Shown here in pieces: positions 33,964 to 45,184 of a DNA stretch of 64,000 nucleotides. The translations under genes and the position numbers were made by a program. The stretch is from Tragulus kanchil (Eukaryota > Chordata > Mammalia > Artiodactyla > Tragulidae): the NCBI GenBank assembly GCA_022376925.1, contig JAIOJX010000031.1, forward strand, positions 140,882,854 to 140,946,853, read 5' to 3'. Position 1 is the stretch's first letter. The number at the start of each line of letters is the position of its first letter. A model generated the notes under the pieces. It was not told the origin of the DNA. It searched no databases and saw nothing but the letters and a program-made list of their open reading frames with translations.

Positions 33964-35871
33964 GATCTCTACAGTTCGTAAACCAACTTCCTCCCAGAAA
34001 CAACCTCCTTTTTCTCTTGGTTTCAGCCACCTGCTCTGACTGGACCCAGAAGTGCCCCACCCTGGAAGCCACAAAACCCATTCCCTCCCTCCGTCCTTAC
34101 TCCTGTCCTTCTAACAATCCCTCGTGGCTCTCATGGGGTGTTGCACCACCTCCCTTTCCCTCCCTCATCTTCACTTCCTGCTTCTTTGACTGCCGGAGGT
34201 GATCAGGATTTCTGCCGCTCTCTGTCCAAGACCCTCAACTCCGTCACCTCTGTCCTTCTGCCCCATCCAGCTGACAGAAGCCAACTCTGGAAAAAGTAAA
34301 GCACGGAGGATGAAGGGCTCTGGGGTCAGATGGACCATGATCATGATCCACTGACTTTTTTGTCCTGAAATCCAATAGGAATTCCAGTAGCTACCTTTCT
34401 TGACTTCTTGACTGTGCTTCATGACGGTGACCCTATCCTTTCTTTCTGAACACTCTTCAGCCTTGGATTCTGGGCATGGGCTGTTAGTTGCTCCCCTGTA
34501 TCCATTCTCCCCTTCTTCTTGGTAATAGAATCTCTGGTTTTTGAATTCAAAAATAAAGGCTTCGGTTCTCAGTTGTCATTGTTGTTCAGTTGCTCAGTCG
34601 TGCTACTTTTAGCGACCCCAGGGACGGCAGCACGCCAGGCTTCCCTGTCCTTCACCGTCTCCCAGAGCTTGCTCAAAGTCATGTCCACTGACTCAGGGAG
34701 GCCAGCCAACCATCCCATCCTCTGTCAGCCTTCCACAAAGTGTCACCGGTGCTGTGAGTTGGGAAGTGGACTAGCAGACACAGACATGCTTCCCCCCGGG
34801 GCCTCAGGGGCGCACACGGGCATCGTCTGTTCCTTGGGGTTGCTGTGACTGATAGCAGCTTTAATCCATGCCAGGTGATCACGGAGGACCTCAGAGGGAA
34901 AGGGGAGAGAGAGGTTTGGACATTTTCCTAGGAATCTATGGGCAGCTGTTCAAGGTGTGGGGCAGTGTCACGATGACATGAGAATGTTCCAGAGTTGGAG
35001 GGGGTTTGGTATTGGAGTCACCCGGGTCTGCTCCAGGAAGCTGGGCATCCACCATTGCCTGACATCCAGCCAGCATCTTAAGGGGTTTCAGCACTCACCT
35101 GGGTCCGATCTCTACAGTTCGTAAACCAACTTCCTCCCAGAAACAACCTCCTTTTTCTCTTGGTTTCAGCCACCTGCTCTGACTGGACCCAGAAGTGCCC
35201 CACCCTGGAAGCCACAAAACCCATTCCCTCCCTCCGTCCTTACTCCTGTCCTTCTAACAATCCCTCGTGGCTCTCATGGGGTGTTGCACCACCTCCCTTT
35301 CCCTCCCTCATCTTCACTTCCTGCTTCTTTGACTGCCGGAGGTGATCAGGATTTCTGCCGCTCTCTGTCCAAGACCCTCAACTCCGTCACCTCTGTCCTT
35401 CTGCCCCATCCAGCTGACAGAAGCCAACTCTGGAAAAAGTAAAGCACGGAGGATGAAGGGCTCTGGGGTCAGATGGACCATGATCATGATCCACTGACTT
35501 TTTTGTCCTGAAATCCAATAGGAATTCCAGTAGCTACCTTTCTTGACTTCTTGACTGTGCTTCATGACGGTGACCCTATCCTTTCTTTCTGAACACTCTT
35601 CAGCCTTGGATTCTGGGCATGGGCTGTTAGTTGCTCCCCTGTATCCATTCTCCCCTTCTTCTTGGTAATAGAATCTCTGGTTTTTGAATTCAAAAATAAA
35701 GGCTTCGGTTCTCAGTTGTCATTGTTGTTCAGTTGCTCAGTCGTGCTACTTCTTAGCGACCCCAGGGACGGCAGCACGCCAGGCTTCCCTGTCCTTCACC
35801 GTCTCCCAGAGCTTGCTCAAAGTCATGTCCACTGACTCAGGGAGGCCAGCCAACCATCCCATCCTCTGTCA
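33584..35871. repeat. Tandem duplication D12, displacement about 1,143-1,145 bp
   Basis: 33584-34726 is directly followed by its repeat 34727-35871. Its first 380 bases are the end of D11, so 32439-32818, 33584-33963 and 34727-35106 are the same text. The first copy lacks bases near its end (CTACTTTTAGC against CTACTTCTTAGC). Confidence 0.97.
34577..34726 (-). mobile_element. BovB LINE 3' fragment, cut by the D12 seam
   Basis: CATTGTTGTTCAGTTGCTCA and the CACGCCAGGCTTCCCTGTCC text of antisense BovB. The complete version is at 35720-35979. Confidence 0.85.
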
Positions 35872-35979
35872 CCTCCTTCTCCTCCTGCCCTCAGTCTTTC
35901 TCAGCATCTGGGTCTTTTCCAGGCTCTTTGCATCAGGTGGCCAAAGGATTGGAGATTCCACTTCAGCACCAGACAGTTC
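35720..35979 (-). mobile_element. BovB LINE 3' fragment
   Basis: Continues past the end of the first copy to GGTGGCCAAAGGATTGGAGA and CACTTCAGCACCAGACAG. Confidence 0.88.
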
Positions 35980-36679
35980 TCAGACTATTTCGCAAATCAA
36001 TTTTGTGACTGAATTCTAGTGGGTATTATGTCAGTGCTACGTGACTGTTTCTGGAAATCTCCCTTAGGAGACAACTTATTTATTCCTTTTGTCCCTTTTT
36101 ATTCTCTGGTCCCTTCTTCCATGCTGCTGCCTGGAGAGCAGATGGGATGGCTGGTTTGCCAGTCAGCCCCGTGGCCCATGAGGCCAAGAACAACACCTCA
36201 GAGAAGGCGCAGTGGTCGGCAGAAGCCTGTGTCCCTGATGGTTTAGAGGAACAGGGCTTGTATTCCAGAACTGGACATCAACATTGAGACTATTAATGGA
36301 GGAAGAAATCACCTTCTCACTTGTTTAAACCACTCTGTCTTGTAGCCAAATTAAATCCTATGTGAAATTGCTTTCCTGACATCAAGCCCTGTTGGATTTT
36401 CTCCAGCCTCTCTGAGCTGCTTCTAAGCAGTCGGCTTTGCCTAATCCTCCTTTAAAAATCGCAGCATTGAAACTGGGTACGTGGGACCTCGCTGTGCTAT
36501 CTTTGCAGAATCTGTAAGTATTTCAAGATAAAAAGTTTTTAAAATAGTGGCATTACTTCGTTTTGGCTTCCTTCTCTTCTCCATGGACTCACTTTCTGGG
36601 ACCTCATCCACTTCCATGGACTTGATGACCGCCTCTAGGCTGTTGACAAGGAACTTCAACTACAGGCCCCCAGACAGAC
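35980..36679. other. Intergenic, unassigned
   Basis: No gene recognised. Text near 36300-36360 (AACCACTCTGTCTTGTAGCC) resembles a degraded LTR end, too weak to name. Confidence 0.35.
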
Positions 36680-37230
36680 TCATCCTACCTTGAAACTTGT
36701 TCTAAGCTCAGCAAATGGCAAGATAACCCAGCGAGTAGCCCAAGCCAGAAGCCTGGGGGTCCTCCCCTCCGTCTCTCCCTCACCCCTCTTCCAGTCACTG
36801 AAAACTTCTGGTTCTGCATCCTCCAGACGTCCCACCTCTCCCCAGCCTCTCCATCCCAGCTGCCGTGACCCTGGGGGACTGGGCCCACTAGGAGCCTGTG
36901 AGCTGTCCCTGGCCCAGCCACCTCCTCTTCCAGTCTTGCTCCCTCTGTCCATCCTTGCAAGGCAGACCGAAAGTGCTTTGTCAAACACCAATCTGACGGC
37001 AACACTTCCCTAAGGCAAACCCACCCTGTTGCCCTCAGGATGAGAGTCCAGTCCCAGGCCAGCTGACCAGGCCATCGGTGAGCTGCTTCTGCCCACTTCC
37101 TACAATGCTTCTGCCCTGCTTCCCCAACCCTCCAGGTGGTGCCAGAAGAGCCGAGACCTCTGCTTCCCCTTCCATCCCAGAAGATGCTCCTCCTCCTCTC
37201 TGCAAAGCCTGTTCTTACCCTTGATCTGAG
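36680..37230 (+). mobile_element. LINE-2 remnant, diverged
   Basis: CAGTCTTGCTCCCTCTGTCC, ACACCAATCTGACGGCAACA, CACCCTGTTGCCCTCAGGAT and CAATGCTTCTGCCCTGC follow the plus-strand order of L2. It explains the open frames on both strands here. Confidence 0.5.
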
Positions 37231-37857
37231 CCCAGGTTTCCAAGGTGGAGCGTGAGACAAGGACATGAGAGATCACGTTTGGGCAGAGTGGTGCTGGGAG
37301 AAGGGTCCAGGGAGAAGAGTGAGACAGAAGGTGACTTTCAGATGTGCTGACAAGGGTGCTCCTGAAGGCGGTGGACCTCTGAGAGGACGAAAACCTGGGG
37401 CTTGCATTCACTGGTCCCAGCCCGTGTCTCGGGGTGATGCCTCCTGACCTCCAGGCTGTGTGCATGCAGGCAGACTCCTGGGGGACTGGAGAAGGTCCCG
37501 AGAATTTGCAAGGATGCAACCCCGCCAGGGAAACATGCGTCTGCTTGCTGGACTGTCCCTGGCTGTCGCGGCTCAAGTTGCAGGTGGCCTTGTGTCTGTG
37601 GCAAATCTACCTCATTCCTCTTTGACACCTGGCTCTTCTAGCAAGCCCCTAACCTCCCACCCCCAGGCCAGGGCATGTCTCCCTCCTAAGCTTCCCCAAA
37701 TTATTTGTCTGTAAACTACTTTAAGACATAAATGAGATAAAGTGATAGGTCTTATAATAAGGCAGTGGAAAACAAAGTTGGGGCAGAGGGAGAAATCCTT
37801 TTAATGTATAGACAGCTGTAATAGGGCTTTAACAGAATCTAGACATCCTCATGAACC
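37231..37857. other. Intergenic, unique
   Basis: No gene or repeat family recognised. Confidence 0.4.
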
Positions 37858-40089
37858 ATGGGGTGGGGGGGGGAGGTGACATTGTGGCCACTTCCTCTAG
37901 GTTCTCTGAGGTGTCATGGTGCCCCAATCCCATGGAAGACAAAGCACTACCCATTTAATCTTCATTTTGTGAGATGTTTTCGATTCCATCCATCTCACCA
38001 ATGGGGAAGGTAAAGCTGGTAGGTTATATAGTTTCTCTAAGGCATTTTTCCCCAGTCAGGCTGCAAAGTTCATTTCCCCCTGCCCCCACCCTCTCATCCG
38101 CCTTCTTTCCCTGAGCATCTCCTGATGCTCCTGATTCAAGATGCAAGGTCTGTGGCGGACCTCACACCTGCTCCCATCCCATTGGCCAGATCAAGCCACA
38201 TGGCCAAGCCCAGAGCCAATGGGACGGGAGAGCCGAGGCTGGTGGAGGGGCAGGGAACTCTGCCGAACAGTAGTACTGGCCCTGCACGTACGAACAGGGT
38301 GAGGTGACCTGCGTCTGAGTGCCAGCCTGGTGGCCCACGGGCTCTGCAGACTTGCGAAAATCGTCTCTCCTCTATGAGCCTTAGTGTTCCCATCCAGGCA
38401 CTGGGTTCCTAACACTGTAAGGGAACTGTTAGCGTGATTGGCAGGGGGCACTCCAGCAGTGAGGACGAAGACTCAGAAGGTGATGACCAGTTTTCTCTCC
38501 ACATTACCACCCCCCCCCCCCTCCACCGATGGATTTATCACAGTTCATATTTTAGTTTTTAAATTTTTAGTTGGAAGATAAATGCTTTACCATGATGTGT
38601 TGGTTTCTGCCATAAGACAGGGGAAGCCAGCCATAAGCGTGTGTGTGTGTGTGTGTGTCTTCCCTCTTGTTCCTCCCTCCCCCCCCCAGCACACACACTG
38701 ATTTAAGTCCAGTTTGATCCGACCTGGGGCTCAGCTTGACCAGGTTCTGGGGACGGCAGCTGCCCCAGTCTGCTTTCGACCTCCAACCTCTGCACCCCAC
38801 ACCTGCTCCAACAACGGGTAGGAATGCTCTAGAGGCCCACAGTAGCTTCCAGTCTCAAGTCCAGAAATGACGCAGGGGTCGGGGGTGTCGAGATGGCCAG
38901 GAGGACCCGCAGGAAGTCTGTTCCGCAAATGGTCGGCCGAGTATCACGTGCCGCCGCCCACGGGTGGCTTTCGATGGGGTGGGGGAGGTGACATTGTGGC
39001 CACTTCCTCTAGGTTCTCTGAGGTGTCATGGTGCCCCAATCCCATGGAAGACAAAGCACTACCCATTTAATCTTCATTTTGTGAGATGTTTTCGATTCCA
39101 TCCATCTCACCAATGGGGAAGGTAAAGCTGGTAGGTTATATAGTTTCTCTAAGGCATTTTTCCCCAGTCAGGCTGCAAAGTTCATTTCCCCCTGCCCCCA
39201 CCCTCTCATCCGCCTTCTTTCCCTGAGCATCTCCTGATGCTCCTGATTCAAGATGCAAGGTCTGTGGCGGACCTCACACCTGCTCCCATCCCATTGGCCA
39301 GATCAAGCCACATGGCCAAGCCCAGAGCCAATGGGACGGGAGAGCCGAGGCTGGTGGAGGGGCAGGGAACTCTGCCGAACAGTAGTACTGGCCCTGCACG
39401 TACGAACAGGGTGAGGTGACCTGCGTCTGAGTGCCAGCCTGGTGGCCCACGGGCTCTGCAGACTTGCGAAAATCGCTCTCCTCTATGAGCCTTAGTGTTC
39501 CCATCCAGGCACTGGGTTCCTAACACTGTAAGGGAACTGTTAGCGTGATTGGCAGGGGGCACTCCAGCAGTGAGGACGAAGACTCAGAAGGTGATGACCA
39601 GTTTTCGCTCCACATTACCCCCCCCCCCCCCCTCCACCGATGGATTTATCACAGTTCATATTTTAGTTTTTAAATTTTTAGTTGGAAGATAAATGCTTTA
39701 CCATGATGTGTTGGTTTCTGCCATAAGACAGGGGAAGCCAGCCATAAGCGTGTGTGTGTGTGTGTGTGTGTCTTCCCTCTTGTTCCTCCCTCCCCCCCCC
39801 AGCACACACACTGATTTAAGTCCAGTTTGATCCGACCTGGGGCTCAGCTTGACCAGGTTCTGGGGACGGCAGCTGCCCCAGTCTGCTTTCGACCTCCAAC
39901 CTCTGCACCCCACACCTGCTCCAACAACGGGTAGGAATGCTCTAGAGGCCCACAGTAGCTTCCAGTCTCAAGTCCAGAAATGACGCAGGGGTCGGGGGTG
40001 TCGAGATGGCCAGGAGGACCCGCAGGAAGTCTGTTCCGCAAATGGTCGGCCGAGTATCACGTGCCGCCGCCCACGGGTGGCTTTCGATG
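37858..40089. repeat. Tandem duplication D13, displacement about 1,112 bp
   Basis: 37858-38975 is repeated at 38973-40089. Contents are unique intergenic DNA with a C run (about 38509-38521) and a GT microsatellite. Copies differ in the G run at the start, the C run, one T at 38363-38366 against 39475 and the GT length, all length-type differences. Confidence 0.97.
38639..38658. repeat. (GT)n microsatellite, 10 units in first copy
   Basis: Ten GT units here and eleven at 39750-39771 in the D13 second copy. Confidence 0.9.
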
Positions 40090-40440
40090 CGGGGATTATG
40101 CAAAGAGAGGATACAATTTCCTGATAAAATAGAAGAGGCGATTAAGTTAATGAAGGATCATTTTGGTGGTTTGAAAACTATAATTAATAGGCATTAATTG
40201 TATATTTAGAAGTTTAGCGTGGCGTGGACGCGGGCGCCGTCCTCAAACACAATGACGCCGTAAGCGCTGCATAATGAAGCCCGGGCCCAGATGGTCCTCA
40301 GAGCCCCTAACGAGAGCGTGGCGAGGGGCGGCCGCAATGATAAAAGATGCCACTTGCTGTTCTGTTCTTCCTTTAACGACATCCTCTCCGAGATGATGCT
40401 TATCATTTGTACTTTCATCTTCAGTTAAATAGCATATGGC
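40090..40440. promoter_or_regulatory. Candidate conserved noncoding element, A/T-rich with homeodomain cores
   Basis: An abrupt change from GC-rich flanks to text with ATTAAGTTAATG, TATAATTAATAGGCATTAATT and GTTAAATAGCATATG, rich in TAAT/ATTA cores, with a GC-rich middle (40215-40335). No repeat family recognised and no open frame supported. Developmental-enhancer-like composition is an inference. Confidence 0.35.
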
Positions 40441-40444
40441 CCCG

Positions 40445-40477
40445 GCTGATTAAAACCCCCTCCTGGTTTTAATCAGC
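40445..40477. repeat. Perfect 13-bp inverted repeat with 7-nt loop
   Basis: GCTGATTAAAACC at 40445-40457, loop CCCTCCT, and GGTTTTAATCAGC at 40465-40477. It could form a hairpin or two facing homeodomain-type TAATC sites. Confidence 0.85.
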
Positions 40478-41002
40478 AACTTGGGATCAGGTTTCTAATG
40501 GTGGTGGGGGTGGCCTTGCTGGTCCTGGGGTAAGCTTTTCAACCACATCTGGGTCTGGAGAAACAGCGATGGGGGGTGAGGGGCTGAGAGCTGACTCTGT
40601 CCATGGCCCCGGGCGGGGTTGGGCGGGAGGGGGCGGGCAGGGCGCGTTGCTATGACCCTTCTGGAATGACCTGAGCCAGCTGCCGGCTCCAGGATGCCTC
40701 AGAGGTCAGGCTGAGCTGCTCAAGTGGTCCTCAGGGGACCAAGCTGGCTCGAGGTTAGGCACAACCAGCCTTGGCTTTGGCTGGGAGGCTGGGCTGTCCG
40801 ATCCCCTCCTTAGAGAAAGTTTCAGAGGTTGCAGGAAACTTTGCAGAGGCCATGCACTCAGAGAGATCTGAAAAGACCAGAGCCACGGAAGAAACTCAAA
40901 CTGGAATCAGACTGATGAATCCTGGCCCCACTGCTCAGGGCTGAGAACCTTCCCCAGACTCACTGACTTTTCTCATTGTGATCCAATGACTTCTGTTGCT
41001 CT
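40478..41002. other. Intergenic, unique
   Basis: No gene or repeat family recognised. Confidence 0.4.
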
Positions 41003-41305
41003 TTTTTTTTCTTTTTCTTTTTGGTAGTTTTTATTAAACTTTTAAAAAAATGTTTGGCCTCTTTCATTGTTTTATTTTTTTTCATTCATCTTTATTCTTC
41101 GGTCTGTGTGGGCCTCCCATTGCAGTGGCCTCTCTCGTCACAGAGCACCAGCTCTGGGCGCATGCGCTCCAGAGTGCTGGCTTGTAATCGGACACACCGG
41201 TCCAGCTGTTCTGCGGCACATGGGATCTTCCCAGGCCTGGGATCAAACTGGCGTCCCCTGCACTGCAAGGCAGGCTCTTTACCCACTGGACCACCAGGGA
41301 AGCCA
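41003..41305 (-). mobile_element. CHR-type SINE with 10-bp target-site duplication
   Basis: The plus strand runs from the T-rich tail through GGGCCTCCCATTGCAGTGGC to ACTGGACCACCAGGGAAGCC, the complement of the head. CTGTTGCTCT flanks it at 40993-41002 and 41306-41315. Confidence 0.85.
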
Positions 41306-41474
41306 CTGTTGCTCTCTGATTATTCCCATTATACAGATGAGACTCAGTCAAGGAATGAAAGTTGACTGATAGTCTTCTTTGGCATGTCAGGAAGGATGGT
41401 GATGTTGTTACAAAGGGGGACACAGAAATGGGAGCCTGGGGCACTGATGAATATCTGTCAGACTGTCCCACTGC

Positions 41475-41605
41475 CTGGGAGCTCCTTCAGGACTGGGACT
41501 CAGTCGGTCTCATTCGTGCTACCCACAGGTCAGGCTCTAAGCCCTTCCTCTATAGGTGTTTGGTGAAGGAATGTGTGAACCCGAGGGAGGTGGCAGAGGG
41601 GACCA
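41475..41605 (+). mobile_element. Possible LINE-2 3' remnant
   Basis: GGGAGCTCCTTCAGGACTGG and TTTGGTGAAGGAATGTGTGA fit a diverged L2 end. Confidence 0.35.
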
Positions 41606-41639
41606 CAGTCAGGGGTGTCTGACAGGTTTCCCCATGTGT

Positions 41640-42081
41640 CCCAGCCCTCTTGCAGCTACCCGGAGCTGATAGGGACAGAGTAGAATAGTTAGGTAGTTGT
41701 GGAGTCTTAGTAGGGGACTGTAGGTGGAAAGGTAAAACCTGGGATAAGTTGGGAGGCTGGTAGGCTAACGATAACTCAAGAAAGCTGCTCCTTATTCAAT
41801 AAAGCAGGAAGAGCTGGGGAAGGAGGAGCTAATGATGTATGCCTTGTGTCTGCATCTGCGTCCACTTGAGGAAGGCGGTCTTCTACCCTCCTATATATAA
41901 GTTGCTGCTCACCCAAAGAGGAGGAGCAGAGCTTTCCTGCCTGCCTGCTTGCACCTCTTACAAGTGTCCTAACCTAGTAAATCCTCTTCTTGCCTGTCAC
42001 TCTGCCTCTCGCTGAATTCCTTCTGCGTTGAGGCACGAAGAACCTGAGCCTCAGTGCGTCCAGACGTTGGGTGAGTGCTAG
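41640..42081 (+). mobile_element. LTR-like element, gammaretroviral type
   Basis: Contains AATAAA (41798-41803), TATATATAA (41893-41901) and then AGTAAATCCTCTTCTTGCC followed by TCTGCCTCTCGCTGAATTCC. That is the R/U5 style of class I endogenous retrovirus LTRs. Boundaries and target-site duplication are not resolved, and no viral coding sequence follows. The family is not named. Confidence 0.5.
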
Positions 42082-42400
42082 ATTAAGTCCTGGCCGCGTG
42101 GGTTCAAGTCTCAGACAGGGTTTTTGGCCAGGATTGAGTCTTGACTACATGGGTTCAAGTCCCAAGTAGGGTTTTGGCTGGGGTTAAGCCTCAGTCACAT
42201 GGGTTCAAGACCCAATCGGGGTTTTGGCTAGGGTTGAGCCTCAGCCATGTGGGTTCAAGTCCCAAGCAGGATTTCGGCTGGGGTTGAGCCTTAGCCACTT
42301 GGGTTCAAGTCCCAAACTGGATTTTGGCTAGGTTCAAGCCCCAGCCACGTGGGTTCAAGTCCCAAACAGGGTTTGATCAGGTCTGAGCTCTGGGTTTAGG
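42082..42400 (+). repeat. Minisatellite, six units of about 50 bp, beside the LTR
   Basis: GGGTTCAAG recurs at 42100, 42151, 42201, 42251, 42301 and 42351, a period of 50-51 bp. Each unit also contains a GGTTTTGGC or GGATTTCGGC-type stretch. Most units carry GTTCAAGTC, a full match to the tRNA B-box consensus GWTCRANNC. It directly follows the LTR-like element, so it may derive from the U5/leader region. Confidence 0.9.
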
Positions 42401-43010
42401 TCTCAAATCGAGGTAGCACCCTTTCAGAGCCACAGGTGATTCTGGCTGGTGAATTGCCAGTCAAAGTGACCCGAGTGGAAGGATTTGAGAGCTTGTGCCC
42501 AACTCCCTCCTCTCTTCCCCCACTGTTCTCCCTGCCCCTAATGCCTTGTATTGAAATGGCAGAGCTGCAAAAGCAAAGCAGTCTAGTTTGCTAAGATGAC
42601 GTTGCAGGAAGAAAGCTATCCTGGAGAGTCATCTGACTTGCTCTGGACTGTTTGCAAGCAAGAAAGTAATATATGAAGTACAAAGCCACCAACAGGTCAG
42701 GTTAGTGCATTACTGCCAGGATAACCCAGCCTGAATCTGACTAATGTGAGGTGGAGCTGGAGACAGAAGGAGGACTGAGGTCAGGAATTAGACTAGCATC
42801 TGCTTCTGCAACTAGTTAGGTATGAGTCATCTGGTAACCCCCCACCCAATGCTTACATCCTCCATGCTGTGCTTCCCTTGCCATGTGCTGGGCGTGGCAG
42901 GATGCTCTGTGGTATTTCCTCAGTGGAGGAGGGTCCTCAGGAGAAGACGGAGGCCCATGGACCTGGAGGGGCTTAGAGGTGGTGGCCATCCCTTGCCTCA
43001 CCACCTTGCT
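42401..43010. other. Intergenic, unassigned
   Basis: No gene recognised. It may include retroviral leader remnants. Confidence 0.35.
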
Positions 43011-43145
43011 GGGTGCGAGCCTGTGAGAGGACTAGATCCTCTATAGCTACCGAGAGTCTCTGAGTCACTTGTGAACAGGACACCTCTCAGTGGTAAGTAA
43101 TTTGCTCTTTTCATTGAGCCCGTTGAATGTATTTACATGTCTAAA

Positions 43146-43320
43146 CCAGTGGTGCTCAAGCATGAGAAGCCCCTGAAAGTATCACAGATGGCTGGTGTCA
43201 AGCCCAGTTTCTGCTTTAGGAGGTCTGAGGCGGAGCCTGAGAATTTGCATGTCTAACAAGGTCCCAAGGGATGCTGATGCTGTGCATCCAGAGACCACAC
43301 TTTGAGACTCACAGATCTGG
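43146..43320 (+). mobile_element. MER5A (hAT-Charlie) DNA transposon
   Basis: Starts CAGTGGTGCTCAA, contains CCTGAGAATTTGCATGTCTA and GGGATGCTGATGCTGTGC, and ends CACACTTTGAGACTC. The ends are imperfect inverted repeats. Non-autonomous and ancient. Confidence 0.8.
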
Positions 43321-43500
43321 GGCATCACTGATCAGGTCTTGGAGGACGAGCCCCTCTCTCAGGGCCGCCCTGCACTGGCATTTGTGGCCCCCTAGGCATC
43401 CATGGTCATCCTGTCCCCACACTGCCAGCTTTCCCTCCTGCTGCCACAGCGGCTCCTCCCCGCCGAAATGACCAGGGAGGCGTGTGAAAGAGGAGCTTCC

Positions 43501-43837
43501 AGGCTTCCCCTGGTGGTCCAGTGGGTAAGGACACCGCCTTGCAGTGCAAGGGGCGCCGGTTCAATCCCTGGCCTGGGAAGATCCCACGTGCTGCGGAGCG
43601 GCTGGACCGATGTGTCCAATTGCCGAGCCGGAGCTCTGGAGCACATGTGCCCAGAGTCGGCGCTCTGCAGCGACAGACGCCACTGCGATGGGAGGCCCAC
43701 AGGAGCCAAAGAACAAAGACGGATGAAAATAGAGAAATGAAAGACCAATGGAGGTGGCCTGCCTGCTCCCCTCCCTCCCCAACCCGCCCCCCGCCCTGAA
43801 TAAATAAATAAATAAATCCTTAAAAAAAAAAAAAAGA
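43501..43837 (+). mobile_element. CHR-type SINE with 11-bp target-site duplication
   Basis: AGGCTTCCCCTGGTGGTCCA head, GCCGGTTCAATCCCTGG, and an (AATA)n then poly(A) tail. GAGGAGCTTCC flanks it at 43490-43500 and 43838-43848. The overlapping open frames on both strands are SINE-derived. Confidence 0.9.
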
Positions 43838-44051
43838 GAGGAGCTTCCTCGGACAACTCTTCTTCCTGACCTCTGCTCCTGCTGTATAGAGCTGTTCTCT
43901 TTGTCCCATGACACACCGCCCCTTGAAGATTTGAAAGCAGTCATATAATCAAGTTTCTTGGTTGCAAGTGGCAGAATCTCAGCTTAACCTAGCTTAGCCT
44001 AAAAATGGACTTATGGGTCTCTGAAAAATCCAACTGTGCTCAGTTGACACG

Positions 44052-44143
44052 GTAACAAGGTCATGCTCAAAATCCTCCAAGCTAGGCTTCAGCAGCATGT
44101 GAACCAAGAATTTCCAGCTGTACAAGCTGGATTTAGAAAAGGT
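44052..44143 (+). mobile_element. BovB LINE fragment, cut by the D14 seam
   Basis: AACAAGGTCATGCTCAAAAT and CAAGCTGGATTTAGAAAAGG are BovB reverse-transcriptase-region text. Continuous version starts at 45185. Confidence 0.85.
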
Positions 44144-44278
44144 GGGTGCGAGCCTGTGAGAGGACTAGATCCTCTATAGCTACCGAGAGTCTCTGAGTCA
44201 CTTGTGAACAGGACACCTCTCAGTGGTAAGTAATTTGCTCTTTTCATTGAGCCCGTTGAATGTATTTACATGTCTAAA

Positions 44279-44453
44279 CCAGTGGTGCTCAAGCATGAGA
44301 AGCCCCTGAAAGTATCACAGATGGCTGGTGTCAAGCCCAGTTTCTGCTTTAGGAGGTCTGAGGCGGAGCCTGAGAATTTGCATGTCTAACAAGGTCCCAA
44401 GGGATGCTGATGCTGTGCATCCAGAGACCACACTTTGAGACTCACAGATCTGG
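44279..44453 (+). mobile_element. MER5A, D14 second copy
   Basis: Same element as 43146-43320. Confidence 0.8.
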
Positions 44454-44633
44454 GGCATCACTGATCAGGTCTTGGAGGACGAGCCCCTCTCTCAGGGCCG
44501 CCCTGCACTGGCATTTGTGGCCCCCTAGGCATCCATGGTCATCCTGTCCCCACACTGCCAGCTTTCCCTCCTGCTGCCACAGCGGCTCCTCCCCGCCGAA
44601 ATGACCAGGGAGGCGTGTGAAAGAGGAGCTTCC

Positions 44634-44970
44634 AGGCTTCCCCTGGTGGTCCAGTGGGTAAGGACACCGCCTTGCAGTGCAAGGGGCGCCGGTTCAATCC
44701 CTGGCCTGGGAAGATCCCACGTGCTGCGGAGCGGCTGGACCGATGTGTCCAATTGCCGAGCCGGAGCTCTGGAGCACATGTGCCCAGAGTCGGCGCTCTG
44801 CAGCGACAGACGCCACTGCGATGGGAGGCCCACAGGAGCCAAAGAACAAAGACGGATGAAAATAGAGAAATGAAAGACCAATGGAGGTGGCCTGCCTGCT
44901 CCCCTCCCTCCCCAACCCGCCCCCCGCCCTGAATAAATAAATAAATAAATCCTTAAAAAAAAAAAAAAGA
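44634..44970 (+). mobile_element. CHR-type SINE, D14 second copy
   Basis: Same element and flanks (44623-44633 and 44971-44981). Confidence 0.9.
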
Positions 44971-45184
44971 GAGGAGCTTCCTCGGACAACTCTTCTTCCT
45001 GACCTCTGCTCCTGCTGTATAGAGCTGTTCTCTTTGTCCCATGACACACCGCCCCTTGAAGATTTGAAAGCAGTCATATAATCAAGTTTCTTGGTTGCAA
45101 GTGGCAGAATCTCAGCTTAACCTAGCTTAGCCTAAAAATGGACTTATGGGTCTCTGAAAAATCCAACTGTGCTCAGTTGACACG

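Noticed and set aside
31674..35871. A family of repeated genes suggested by identical open frames
   Set aside because: Identical frames arise from the D11 and D12 duplications of unique noncoding DNA.
36690..37266. 193-codon minus-strand frame near a possible gene
   Set aside because: Falls in diverged L2 text; no known domain.
42100..42360. tRNA gene or CRISPR-like array
   Set aside because: B-box-like words recur, but there is no A box or cloverleaf. The units are degenerate and contiguous, without unique spacers, and the genome is mammalian.
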